A stretch of 36,209 bases of DNA, taken from Bacteroidales bacterium (GTDB lineage Bacteria > Bacteroidota > Bacteroidia > Bacteroidales > JALTDM01). The first letter of the stretch is position 1, and each line of letters begins with the position of its first letter. A program made the translations under genes and the position numbers. Location of the stretch: the NCBI GenBank assembly GCA_027074135.1, contig JALTDM010000023.1:1-36209 (forward strand), written 5' to 3'. Shown in pieces: positions 1 to 8,545 of the stretch. A model generated the notes under the pieces. The model did not search any database, was not told where the DNA came from, and was given only the letters and a program-made list of their open reading frames with translations.

Positions 1-240
1 ATATTCACCGAAAGCATATTTTTGTACTATTGGTCCAAGAATAATACCTCCTATAAAGAGTAATACCAAAGCAATACAACCTGCCCGGTAAAAACCTTTT
101 TTGCCTGCTATGGCAAGAATAATAAATAGAACTTAAGAAACTATCCCACAAAATATATAGGCACTTTCAGGAGTAGATGAATAAAAATATTTTGAGATAA
201 TTGAGATTGATTTTTGTATGGGTAATATTAGTTTTTTACT
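1..240 (-). pseudogene. 3' part of a disrupted integral membrane protein gene (continues beyond the window edge)
   Basis: Minus-strand translation reads SKKLILPIQKSISIISKYFYSSTPESAYIFCGIVS*VLFIILAIAGKKGFYRAGCIALVLLFIGGIILGPIVQKYAFGEY, hydrophobic and coherent, with one in-frame TAA and no start; a transposase remnant abuts its 5' side. Confidence 0.55.
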
Positions 241-735
241 TTATTTTTTTATTATGTTTGAGGTGGTGTCTAATTTGTGTGTGTATAAGGTTTCAGTTTT
301 GCAAAAAAAATCAAAATTGTTTTGTCTGTAGTTCTTGCAACTTACTTGTGAAGTCGAATGCTTGCCATACAGATCTTTAAAGATATCTCCTACTTGTTCT
401 GTTGTTAACCCACTGCCATACAACTTAAAGGCTAATTCTTCCATCTCCCTCTGCTGTGATTTTAACACCGCCAACAATACAGGATAAAAGTGATGATAAC
501 GACTGCGGGGAACCCGAAGCTCAAAAATCATATTATTGCTTATTACTTTCCTTGGACGATAACCATTACTGACATCCATTGTCGATTCATTATGTTCTCG
601 TTGTTCTGCTCGCATTAACGCTTTTAAAAAAATCTTTAAAACTTTACTTATTCCTTCTTTGCCAACTGCAATGTCTGACAAAATTTTTGTAACTTGCTCC
701 TGTGTAAAGTTGAGTGTTTCCAGAATAATTACTTT
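241..735 (-). pseudogene. IS256/Mutator-family transposase, truncated remnant
   Basis: ALMRAEQREHNES...NGYRPRKVISNNMIFELRVPRSRYHHFYPVLLAVLKSQQREMEELAFKLYGSGLTTEQVGDIFKDLYGKHSTSQVS matches the IS256-family N-terminal domain; the catalytic remainder is missing. Homology continues upstream of the ORF start (ILETLNFTQEQVTKIL) without an ATG. Confidence 0.75.
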
Positions 736-755
736 TTAGTTAATAGTTGTAATTA

Positions 756-1250
756 ATGCTAAAAATGAAATCTAAAATCAAAAAATATTATAAAAAAACA
801 AAAAATAATAATTTATTTATAAAAGATACTTCAGTAATAGCTTTTGCTATTACAATCGCAGGACTATTTATTTTAGTAAAAAATCATTCCATAATATCAG
901 ATAATATAATTACAATAACTATTCAAATTCTTTCCGTTACATTAATGATTTGGGCAAGAATAATTTTTGGATTTAAATCTTTTCACGCACCAGCAAATAC
1001 ATATAAAGAAAAACTTGTAACCGAAGGACCATATAAATGGTTACGCCATCCAATTTATGCAGCAGTAATTTACTTTTTTTCGGCTTGTATTATAGCATAT
1101 CCGAATATCAAAACTATAATAGCAGTTGTATTAATTGATGCAAGTACATTTGTTCGAATGTTACTTGAAGAAAAAGTACTATTTGAAAATTTTGAAGGTT
1201 ATGATGCTTACTATAAACGAACTAAAAGATTTATTCCTTTTGTTTATTAA
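756..1250 (+). CDS. isoprenylcysteine carboxyl methyltransferase (ICMT/PEMT-like) family membrane protein
   Basis: 164 aa with several TM segments and GPYKWLRHPIYAAV ... LEEKVLFENFEGYDAYYKRTKRFIPFVY, typical of the ICMT/NnrU-like fold. ATG at 762 also possible. Confidence 0.75.
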   Translation: MLKMKSKIKKYYKKTKNNNLFIKDTSVIAFAITIAGLFILVKNHSIISDNIITITIQILSVTLMIWARIIFGFKSFHAPANTYKEKLVTEGPYKWLRHPIYAAVIYFFSACIIAYPNIKTIIAVVLIDASTFVRMLLEEKVLFENFEGYDAYYKRTKRFIPFVY

Positions 1251-1623
1251 AAGATTAAAATAATTCATTAAAAATATAGTGAGAAATCGAATAATAAATG
1301 TTAAATGAAAAACAAGCACTAATTACAAATTTAGGAAACCTCTCTTTACACACTTTTGGGGACAGTATCATTTTGCAAAATCTTTTTCGTAAAAATAAAA
1401 TAGACTTTCACTCCTGAATTTAGTTATTCTTTGTACCTCCATGCCTGTTTGTATTAAAATTGAAACCCCGATTTTGTGGCTAAATGTCGCTTTTCGGTTT
1501 TTTTATTGCACAAAGATATAAATTATTCAGCTGAAATACAATAGGTTAGGCTGATTATGAATGTGCCTATATAAATAAAGAATAAAAACAAGATAATGAA
1601 AATTATCGTAATTCTTAAAAAAC

Positions 1624-1654
1624 AATAAAGGCTGCCCCAAAGACAGCCTTTATT
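1624..1654 (-). terminator. Rho-independent terminator of the Mbx-like operon
   Basis: aataaaggctg / cagcctttatt 11-bp stem; on the minus strand followed by a T-rich tract (ttgtttttt); just downstream of the 1675 stop. Confidence 0.8.
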
Positions 1655-1674
1655 TATCCGATAAATACAAATCT

Positions 1675-3471
1675 TTACTTTCCTTTTCCCATCAAGAATT
1701 TTTCAATACCTCTTACAGCCCTGTATCCATCTGCTATAGCACTAATAGCATCTGCTGTTCTGTTTACGGCATCGCCACCTGCAAATACTTTTTCAAGAGT
1801 AGTTTGTTGTATCTCGTTAACAATAAATCTTCCTCTTTCTATCTTGATTGCATCTTTAAATTTACTTTCATCTATAAAAGAATAATCTCCTTGTTGACCT
1901 ATAGCTGCAAACACAGAGCTACATTCAATTATAGTATTACTACCTTCAATTGGTTGAGGTCTTGGCCTTCCTCCCTTAGGATCCGGAACCATTTCAGCTT
2001 TCAAATACTCAACTGCTTTTACCTTACCATTTTCTCCGTGTATCTTAATCGGTATAGCTTGCGGTATAATTTCTACTCCTTCAGCTTCGGCTCCTTCTAT
2101 TTCTTCCCAGTCAGCAGGCATATCTTCAACTCTTCTACGGTATAGCATAACTACTTCAGCACCTAATCTACGTGATACACGAGCCGCATCAATTGCTACA
2201 TTACCACCTCCAATTACAACGACTTTATAACCAACATTTATTATTTCTCCACTATTTATTCTTTCAAGAAAATATACAGCTTGTGAAGAACCTTCCAAAT
2301 CTTCTCCTTCTATACCAAGAGTCCAAGGCTTACCAAAACCGACACCAACAAATACAGCATCAAACTTTTCATAAATTTCTTCAAAACTTATATCCTTACC
2401 AACCTTAGTATTAAAGTGAAATTTAACTCCTACTTTTTTCATATAATCCACCTGCTTCATCAAGCTTTCTAGAGGCAACCTGTATTTAGGAATACCATAC
2501 ATCGTCATACCACCAGGTTTATCGTGAGCTTCGTATATTGTCACATCAAATCCTCTCAATGCCAAATAATATCCTGCTGTAAGACCGGAAGGACCAGCAC
2601 CAACTATACCTACTTTATATCCGTTAGGTGGTAAAATTTCCGGATTAACAATTTCCTTAATCATATCAGCATTTATGGCTCTTTCTGTTGCATATCTCTT
2701 AAGCCATCTTATAGCAACCGGTTCACCTCTCTTAGCAATAGCACATACTTCTTCACAACGACGTGTACATACTTTACCGCACATTTCTGGAAGCGGATTA
2801 TTATCATAAATAATTCTTATGGCATCTTCATCATTACCTTGTGCTATGGCATTAATATATTCGGGTATATGCATGTGATCCGGACATGCTTCTGTACATA
2901 AGCCGCAACTGATACACCTCTGTGCTTCTTTTCTTGCCTCATCTTCGTTGTACCCCAATACTACTTCTGCAAAAGATTTAACCCTTTCACTACCATCAAG
3001 TTCACGCATAGGAACTCGCTGATATTCATTCAAAGATGTTTCCGGTGATGAAGTAAATGAAATTAGATTGATGCCATCGGGATTATCTACCCCTGGTGTC
3101 CATAAAAATTCATCGGGATCTTCGGAAACAAAAATATAATCCTTTGTTAAAGAGAGACTTCCGGTAGGACAAACTTCTACACACAAAGCACACCAACAAC
3201 ATCTACCGTTATCTATCCTAGGTCTCAATCCCGAATCACCTTTTTTAGGTTCTATTCCCTCAACAGGAACCATATCTATAGCGGCATTCTGACAAATTGT
3301 AGAACAATTGCCACACCCAATACAGTAATCTAAATTATTATAATGCAAACCTCTATACCTTGGACTCGTTTCAGGAACTTCCAAAGGGAATTCAATGGTA
3401 TGTGGTTTTTTTGCAAATTGCTTAAGTGATGTTAACGGCTTTAATGTTCCTCTAAGATTGAAAAAACTCAT
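1675..3471 (-). CDS. fusion of NuoI/MbxN-like 2x[4Fe-4S] ferredoxin subunit with GltD/NfnB/SudA-like FAD-dependent NAD(P)H oxidoreductase
   Basis: N-terminal KQFAKKPHTIEFP...YRGLHYNNLDYCIGCGNCSTIC and CCWCALCVEVCP; then RCISCGLCTEACP, MCGKVCTRRCEEVC, FAD motif VGIVGAGPSGLTAGYYLA, NAD(P) motif VVVIGGGNVAIDAARVSRRLG, and FAGGDAV. Confidence 0.9.
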   Translation of the reverse strand: MSFFNLRGTLKPLTSLKQFAKKPHTIEFPLEVPETSPRYRGLHYNNLDYCIGCGNCSTICQNAAIDMVPVEGIEPKKGDSGLRPRIDNGRCCWCALCVEVCPTGSLSLTKDYIFVSEDPDEFLWTPGVDNPDGINLISFTSSPETSLNEYQRVPMRELDGSERVKSFAEVVLGYNEDEARKEAQRCISCGLCTEACPDHMHIPEYINAIAQGNDEDAIRIIYDNNPLPEMCGKVCTRRCEEVCAIAKRGEPVAIRWLKRYATERAINADMIKEIVNPEILPPNGYKVGIVGAGPSGLTAGYYLALRGFDVTIYEAHDKPGGMTMYGIPKYRLPLESLMKQVDYMKKVGVKFHFNTKVGKDISFEEIYEKFDAVFVGVGFGKPWTLGIEGEDLEGSSQAVYFLERINSGEIINVGYKVVVIGGGNVAIDAARVSRRLGAEVVMLYRRRVEDMPADWEEIEGAEAEGVEIIPQAIPIKIHGENGKVKAVEYLKAEMVPDPKGGRPRPQPIEGSNTIIECSSVFAAIGQQGDYSFIDESKFKDAIKIERGRFIVNEIQQTTLEKVFAGGDAVNRTADAISAIADGYRAVRGIEKFLMGKGK

Positions 3472-3487
3472 AACTCAATTTTTTTAA

Positions 3488-4606
3488 TTATCTTTCTATT
3501 TCAGGCGGACAAGTGCCCAAACTATTCATTATAAATGATACATCAGCAACATTTTCTCCTATCAGGATATTTTCCAATAAGGTTATTGCATGTACATAAG
3601 CAGCACCTCTCATGTGAGTTCTTCTAGGTTTATTACTACCGTCACTTGCCACAAAGAAACCTATTTCTCCACGGGTTGCTTCTACTCTTGAATATGCATC
3701 TCCTTTTGGTAATGTCCATTTATGTGGATTTGGAATCTTATTATAAAAATCACCTGACGGAATATTATCCAAAACATAACGGATAATTTTTATAGATTGG
3801 CGAATTTCAAATCTTCTCACAAGTGCTCTTGCCCAAACATCCCCACCTTCGTAAGGATGTACTTCAAACACTCCCTTTTCATATAATTCTCCGTAAATTT
3901 CATACGGATCATCTATTCTTATATCACTTTTAATTCCACAACCTCTCAAAGGCGGACCTACCACTCCCCATTCAATTGCTTTATTTTTATCAATAATACC
4001 AACTCCTTTTGCTCTCTTTTGAAAAATTGAATTTTCGAAAAGCAATGTATCATAATCGTCAAGCCTCTTTTCTAAATAATCCATAACCTTCATAGCCTTA
4101 TCCTTAAAACCTTTGGGAAGGTCTCTTCTTACTCCACCCGGCCAAATAAACATATGATATACACGACCACCGGTCAAATCTTCGAACAAATCAAGTATAT
4201 AGTTTCTGTCACCGACACTCCATTGACCCATAGTATATAAACCTGCAGAACCTGATTGACCTCCATACCATAAAAGGTAAGAAGCTATTCTTGCCATTTC
4301 CAAAACTAAAACTCTGATATATTTTGCTCTTTCGGGTACTTCACGTCCTTCTAACAATTCTACTGCAAGAGCATACGCTTCTTCTACTGGATCCGGTTCC
4401 GGCACACAAAACCTACATAAAATAGTAAATGCTTGTAACCAATTTCGTCTTTCTTGTAGCTTTTCAAAACCTCTGTGTAAGTAACCGACTTCTGTTCTGG
4501 CTCCAACTATCGTATCCCCTTTAACTTTAAGCCTGACCATCATATTCCCGGTTATACCCGGGTGTTGTGGTCCTAAATATAATGTTGTAACTTTTTCTCT
4601 TGCCAT
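3488..4606 (-). CDS. NuoD / NiFe-hydrogenase large-subunit-like protein (MbxL/MbsL-like)
   Basis: GPQHPGITGNM, EVGYLHRGFEKLQERRNW, LCRFC, C-terminal LGTCPPEIER. Confidence 0.88.
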   Translation of the reverse strand: MAREKVTTLYLGPQHPGITGNMMVRLKVKGDTIVGARTEVGYLHRGFEKLQERRNWLQAFTILCRFCVPEPDPVEEAYALAVELLEGREVPERAKYIRVLVLEMARIASYLLWYGGQSGSAGLYTMGQWSVGDRNYILDLFEDLTGGRVYHMFIWPGGVRRDLPKGFKDKAMKVMDYLEKRLDDYDTLLFENSIFQKRAKGVGIIDKNKAIEWGVVGPPLRGCGIKSDIRIDDPYEIYGELYEKGVFEVHPYEGGDVWARALVRRFEIRQSIKIIRYVLDNIPSGDFYNKIPNPHKWTLPKGDAYSRVEATRGEIGFFVASDGSNKPRRTHMRGAAYVHAITLLENILIGENVADVSFIMNSLGTCPPEIER

Positions 4607-4616
4607 CTTTCAAAAA

Positions 4617-5189
4617 TTATCGTGAATATTTTTTTGCGAAATCAGGTATTTCTTCTCCTGTACGTTCAGCTATAGTCTGTCTTACATCTCGGGCATCTTC
4701 TCGACCCGGCCGTGCAAAGAAACGTTTTCTAGCATAAGCTTCTGTGTCAAAATCCCTTCTCATAGGAGGCATATCATCCCAATCCTCCAATATAAATTCT
4801 TTCGGTGCCACCAAACCTTCAAATTGAATACCGAACATCTCTCTCAATTCTCGTTCATATGTATTTGCTTGCCTCCAAATCATATCAACATTATCCATTA
4901 CAGGATTATTTCTATCTAAAAATGTTTTGACAAATACTTTTATTTTATCAACAGGTGACCAAACAATAAATATTACTTCGAATTTCCCTTCCTCTAGCCA
5001 GTCAACACATGTAATATGTACCAAATGCTTATATCCCATTTCATCTTTCAAATAAAATAATATAGCAGGTATCTTATTTTTTTCAATTCTGAGATCAACC
5101 CTATTGTAAGGAAAATCATTTTTTGTTTCTGATATTTCAGGGAAAACTTTCTGTAATTTTTCCAATATTTGAGCTTTCTTTTCTTCCAT
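4617..5189 (-). CDS. NuoC / 30-kDa subunit-like protein (MbxK-like)
   Basis: HITCVDWLEEGKFEVIF ... TYERELREMFGIQFEG ... FILEDWDDMPPMRRDF. Confidence 0.88.
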   Translation of the reverse strand: MEEKKAQILEKLQKVFPEISETKNDFPYNRVDLRIEKNKIPAILFYLKDEMGYKHLVHITCVDWLEEGKFEVIFIVWSPVDKIKVFVKTFLDRNNPVMDNVDMIWRQANTYERELREMFGIQFEGLVAPKEFILEDWDDMPPMRRDFDTEAYARKRFFARPGREDARDVRQTIAERTGEEIPDFAKKYSR

Positions 5190-5199
5190 AACTAAATTT

Positions 5200-5751
5200 T
5201 TACCAATTGTATTCTTGTATATGAGGTGTTGTTGGACCTAAAACTTTCTTTTGATTTGCTCTATACCATTCAAGATTTTCTTTGTAATGCTTAGCACCTT
5301 CAGCACGCCCTTCCATTATTTTCTTTTGCAACTTAATAAAACCTTCTATTACAGCTTCAGGCCTTGGCATACACCCATTAATATAAATATCCACCGGCAA
5401 ATACCGATCTAGCACTTTAATAGTATTATATGAATCCCAATACATTCCTCCATTTATAGTACATGAACCAAAACCGATAACATATTTTGGATCTTGCATT
5501 TGCTCATAAACTCGAATTACTCTTTTTACTGTTTTCGTTGTCAAGTAACCTGTAATAAGTAATACATCCGCTTGTCTTGGTGTTGCTGCTCCCCTAATAC
5601 CAAAACGTTCAGCATCATAACGTGACGTCATTGTCGGTGGTATTTCAATGGCACCACATCCGGTACCATACGCCAAAACAAACAAAGAGTGTTTGCGCGC
5701 AAAATTTTGTATTATATCAACAATCTTTTGACTATTTTTATCGTTTATCAT
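5200..5751 (-). CDS. NuoB / hydrogenase small-subunit-like protein (MbxJ-like)
   Basis: YGTGCGAIEIPPTMTSRYDAERFGI, ADVLLITGYLT, GSCTINGGMY, INGCMPRPEAVIEG. Confidence 0.9.
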   Translation of the reverse strand: MINDKNSQKIVDIIQNFARKHSLFVLAYGTGCGAIEIPPTMTSRYDAERFGIRGAATPRQADVLLITGYLTTKTVKRVIRVYEQMQDPKYVIGFGSCTINGGMYWDSYNTIKVLDRYLPVDIYINGCMPRPEAVIEGFIKLQKKIMEGRAEGAKHYKENLEWYRANQKKVLGPTTPHIQEYNW

Positions 5752-5763
5752 CGCAATATTATT

Positions 5764-6669
5764 TTAAATTACAACAGAATATACAAGTGCTGCCAACCCT
5801 AATACTGTTGGCCATCCCCAAAAATATCTAATAGCTTGCTCCGTCCTATATCTTGGACTTACTAAACCATAAAGCATTGGAATCAGATATAATGTAAATG
5901 TTTCTATCAGCAATACTACAATGTTTGATGCTCCTCCCATGAATAAATCAACATACAACGTTAATTTAGTAAATGCAAAAATAGAACCTGAAGACATCAT
6001 CAAACCTAAATATTTGCCTCCAAATTCCGATATTGGACCTGATGCCAATTCGGCTGGTGCTCCAACAATATCAAAAGGTGAATATCTAAACATACCCAAC
6101 ATTGCTAATATTGCTGCCAAAAATGCTAAAGGGTTTTGAAACATCAACCATCCATGTTGTTGTTGGATAGCCATCAAATCACTAATAGAAGTTGTATGAT
6201 ATTGTATCATCATTGCAACCAAAGCCATAACCCAAGGTATCTCAAAACCAACCATTTGACTCAAACCACGTGTTATACCTATTGCAGCATTCGGATTGCC
6301 TGTTTGACCTGCACCTAACGCCATTCCCAAAGAACCTAACACCATAAAGTACAGAATGAAAATTAAATCTCCATGATATGAAAGATTAGGAAACCAAGAC
6401 TGTCCCCTTAAAATAGGAATAAACAATAAAGTTCCCATTGAAGAAATCATTAGAAAAGCAGGAGCCAAATGTTGCATCACACCATGATGTACAGATGTTT
6501 TCTTTGAGACCAACTTTAAGGCATCAATATAATTCTGCCAAACTGGAGGACCTACTCTATTTTGCACTCTCGCCGTAATCTTTCTATTAATCCCCATGTA
6601 GAGCATTCCAACAATAAAAGCTACAATTATTGTAGCAATTGCTCCTAATGTTTTTATTAAAAAATCCAT
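5764..6669 (-). CDS. NuoH / MbxM-like membrane anchor subunit
   Basis: 301 aa, multi-TM: RVGPPVWQNYIDALKLVSKK ... QTGNPNAAIGITRGLSQMVGFEIPWV ... SPFDIVGAPAELASGPISEFGGKYLGL. Confidence 0.9.
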   Translation of the reverse strand: MDFLIKTLGAIATIIVAFIVGMLYMGINRKITARVQNRVGPPVWQNYIDALKLVSKKTSVHHGVMQHLAPAFLMISSMGTLLFIPILRGQSWFPNLSYHGDLIFILYFMVLGSLGMALGAGQTGNPNAAIGITRGLSQMVGFEIPWVMALVAMMIQYHTTSISDLMAIQQQHGWLMFQNPLAFLAAILAMLGMFRYSPFDIVGAPAELASGPISEFGGKYLGLMMSSGSIFAFTKLTLYVDLFMGGASNIVVLLIETFTLYLIPMLYGLVSPRYRTEQAIRYFWGWPTVLGLAALVYSVVI

Positions 6670-6687
6670 AACCCACCTACTTTTATT

Positions 6688-8538
6688 TTATACTGTGAAA
6701 ATGTTATTAGCAATCAACAATAAAATTACCAGAAATGTTATAACATAAATTGCATATGTTTGAGCATTCCCATTATATATCCTCCTAGTCCAATCAAAAA
6801 ACGCCTCCATTCCATCAGCAAATTCATTATAATATTTACTTATTTTATATCTGAGTAAAGGAGATATTGCTCTCTCAAACGGTTTATAAAAATCAAGTTT
6901 AAAACTGTAATTTTCATCTTCCTTAGGCATTTCACCGGATAAACTTATATCCTTTGTACTAACATATCTTCCATTTTTCCACCTATAGAAAAGAACTATT
7001 GCAATTGTCACAAAAACTGTTATTGTAGTATACATAATTAAGTCTGTGCTAACTTTATTACCCCAAGCATTAAACAAGGTTGTCATTTCCCACCATTTAC
7101 CTTGGCTTACCGGATAACCCATTACGACCAATGCATTATCAATGTATTTCAGTAGATAACCCGGAAAAGCGCCAAAGAAACCTAAAAGTAATGCAATTAT
7201 CACCATTGGTATAACCATCAAAGCCGGTGCTTCTTTTACATTTTCAAATTCAGGTTCTTCCTGTCCAAGGAAAATGCTATATAATATTTTAAAAACATAT
7301 AAGAAACCTGCTGTACTCGCAAAAAAGATTACTATTACCAAAATATAATTACCATTAGAAATCAAAGACTCATAAAGCATCCATTTCCCAACATAACCTA
7401 CTAGAGGAGGAATACCTGCCAAAGCTATAGCAGACATTAAAGCAGAAAAGAAAGTCCACGGCATTTTTCTAATTAATCCTGTCAATACAGTTAAGTCAGT
7501 AGTGCCTGCTTGTCTTTCTACGGCACCAACAACCATAAAGAAATTTGCTTTAAACATACCGTGTACTATAGAAAGCATTAAAGCTGCAATCATTGATATT
7601 TCAGTTCCTATTGCCACACCTGTAATTATATATCCTAATTGTGCCACTGAAGAATATGCTAACAATTTTTTGGCATCGTCTTGGAAGATTGCATAAATAG
7701 TAGCCATCCCTGCAGTAATTGCACCTAACCATGCAATTGTTTCACGAACCCAAAAATTTTGAGGTAAATGACTTACCATAGTAACAAACACTATAACAAG
7801 ACCATAAACCCCCATCTTAGACAAAGCCCCCGAAAACATTGCCGTATATGACATAGGAGCATTACTATAAGCATCCGGTGCCCATACATGTAATGGCATC
7901 ATAGCAGCTTTTACGGCAAAACCTGTAATTAATAATAACGCTATCGTTATTTGATAACTTGCAGGCATTGTTGTAAATCCCGCAGATAAATCAGCTATTG
8001 AAAAAGAATGTAATTGAGAATAAACCATTACAATTGCCATCAACATAGAATATGCACCAAGAGCACTAAACAATATATATTTAATACCTATTTTATTAGC
8101 TTTATTCCCATTATATACAACAATAAGATATGATGACCACGTCATTATTTCCCAAAAGATAAAGAAAGATACTAAATCTTTGGACATAACAATCCCCATC
8201 ATACCAAAAATGCTAAGCAAATAATTCATGTAAAAGAATCCCAAATTATCTTTACCTTTCATATATGGTAAAGAGTAGAACCCAGCTAACACAGCTAATC
8301 CTAGTATAATAATACTAAACAATAATCCTAAATGATTCATTCCCAAAGAAAGGGTAATACCTCCCAAGTTAAAAACAGCAACAGTGTCAGGCGTCATCTT
8401 AATAAAGAATAATGCTGCTGCAACGACTATTGTCGAAATGAACATCAGATCACGTACTACTCCGGATATCTTGTTGGCAAAGTATGTTAATATTGCCCCA
8501 CCAAGTAATATTCCCAATGTTATATGTATTATATTCAT
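6688..8538 (-). CDS. NuoL/M- and MrpD-like proton-conducting subunit with C-terminal extension (MbxH'-like)
   Basis: GFAVKAAMMPLHVWAPDAYSNAPMSYTAMFSG, DDAKKLLAYSSVAQLGYI; extra about 120-aa C-terminal region ending in a TM segment. Confidence 0.88.
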   Translation of the reverse strand: MNIIHITLGILLGGAILTYFANKISGVVRDLMFISTIVVAAALFFIKMTPDTVAVFNLGGITLSLGMNHLGLLFSIIILGLAVLAGFYSLPYMKGKDNLGFFYMNYLLSIFGMMGIVMSKDLVSFFIFWEIMTWSSYLIVVYNGNKANKIGIKYILFSALGAYSMLMAIVMVYSQLHSFSIADLSAGFTTMPASYQITIALLLITGFAVKAAMMPLHVWAPDAYSNAPMSYTAMFSGALSKMGVYGLVIVFVTMVSHLPQNFWVRETIAWLGAITAGMATIYAIFQDDAKKLLAYSSVAQLGYIITGVAIGTEISMIAALMLSIVHGMFKANFFMVVGAVERQAGTTDLTVLTGLIRKMPWTFFSALMSAIALAGIPPLVGYVGKWMLYESLISNGNYILVIVIFFASTAGFLYVFKILYSIFLGQEEPEFENVKEAPALMVIPMVIIALLLGFFGAFPGYLLKYIDNALVVMGYPVSQGKWWEMTTLFNAWGNKVSTDLIMYTTITVFVTIAIVLFYRWKNGRYVSTKDISLSGEMPKEDENYSFKLDFYKPFERAISPLLRYKISKYYNEFADGMEAFFDWTRRIYNGNAQTYAIYVITFLVILLLIANNIFTV

Positions 8539-8545
8539 TGCTATT

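Noticed and set aside
241-1369. Target-site duplication flanking the IS256-like ends
   Set aside because: Flanks attatgttt and attttgcaa are only partly similar, too weak to claim a duplication.
1804-2408. Plus-strand ORFs (113 and 78 aa), and similar antisense ORFs such as 5921-6318, 7502-7696, 12099-12633, 14100-14594, 22119-23429, 34612-35364
   Set aside because: All lie opposite strongly supported coding genes, have biased low-quality composition, and show no recognizable domains.
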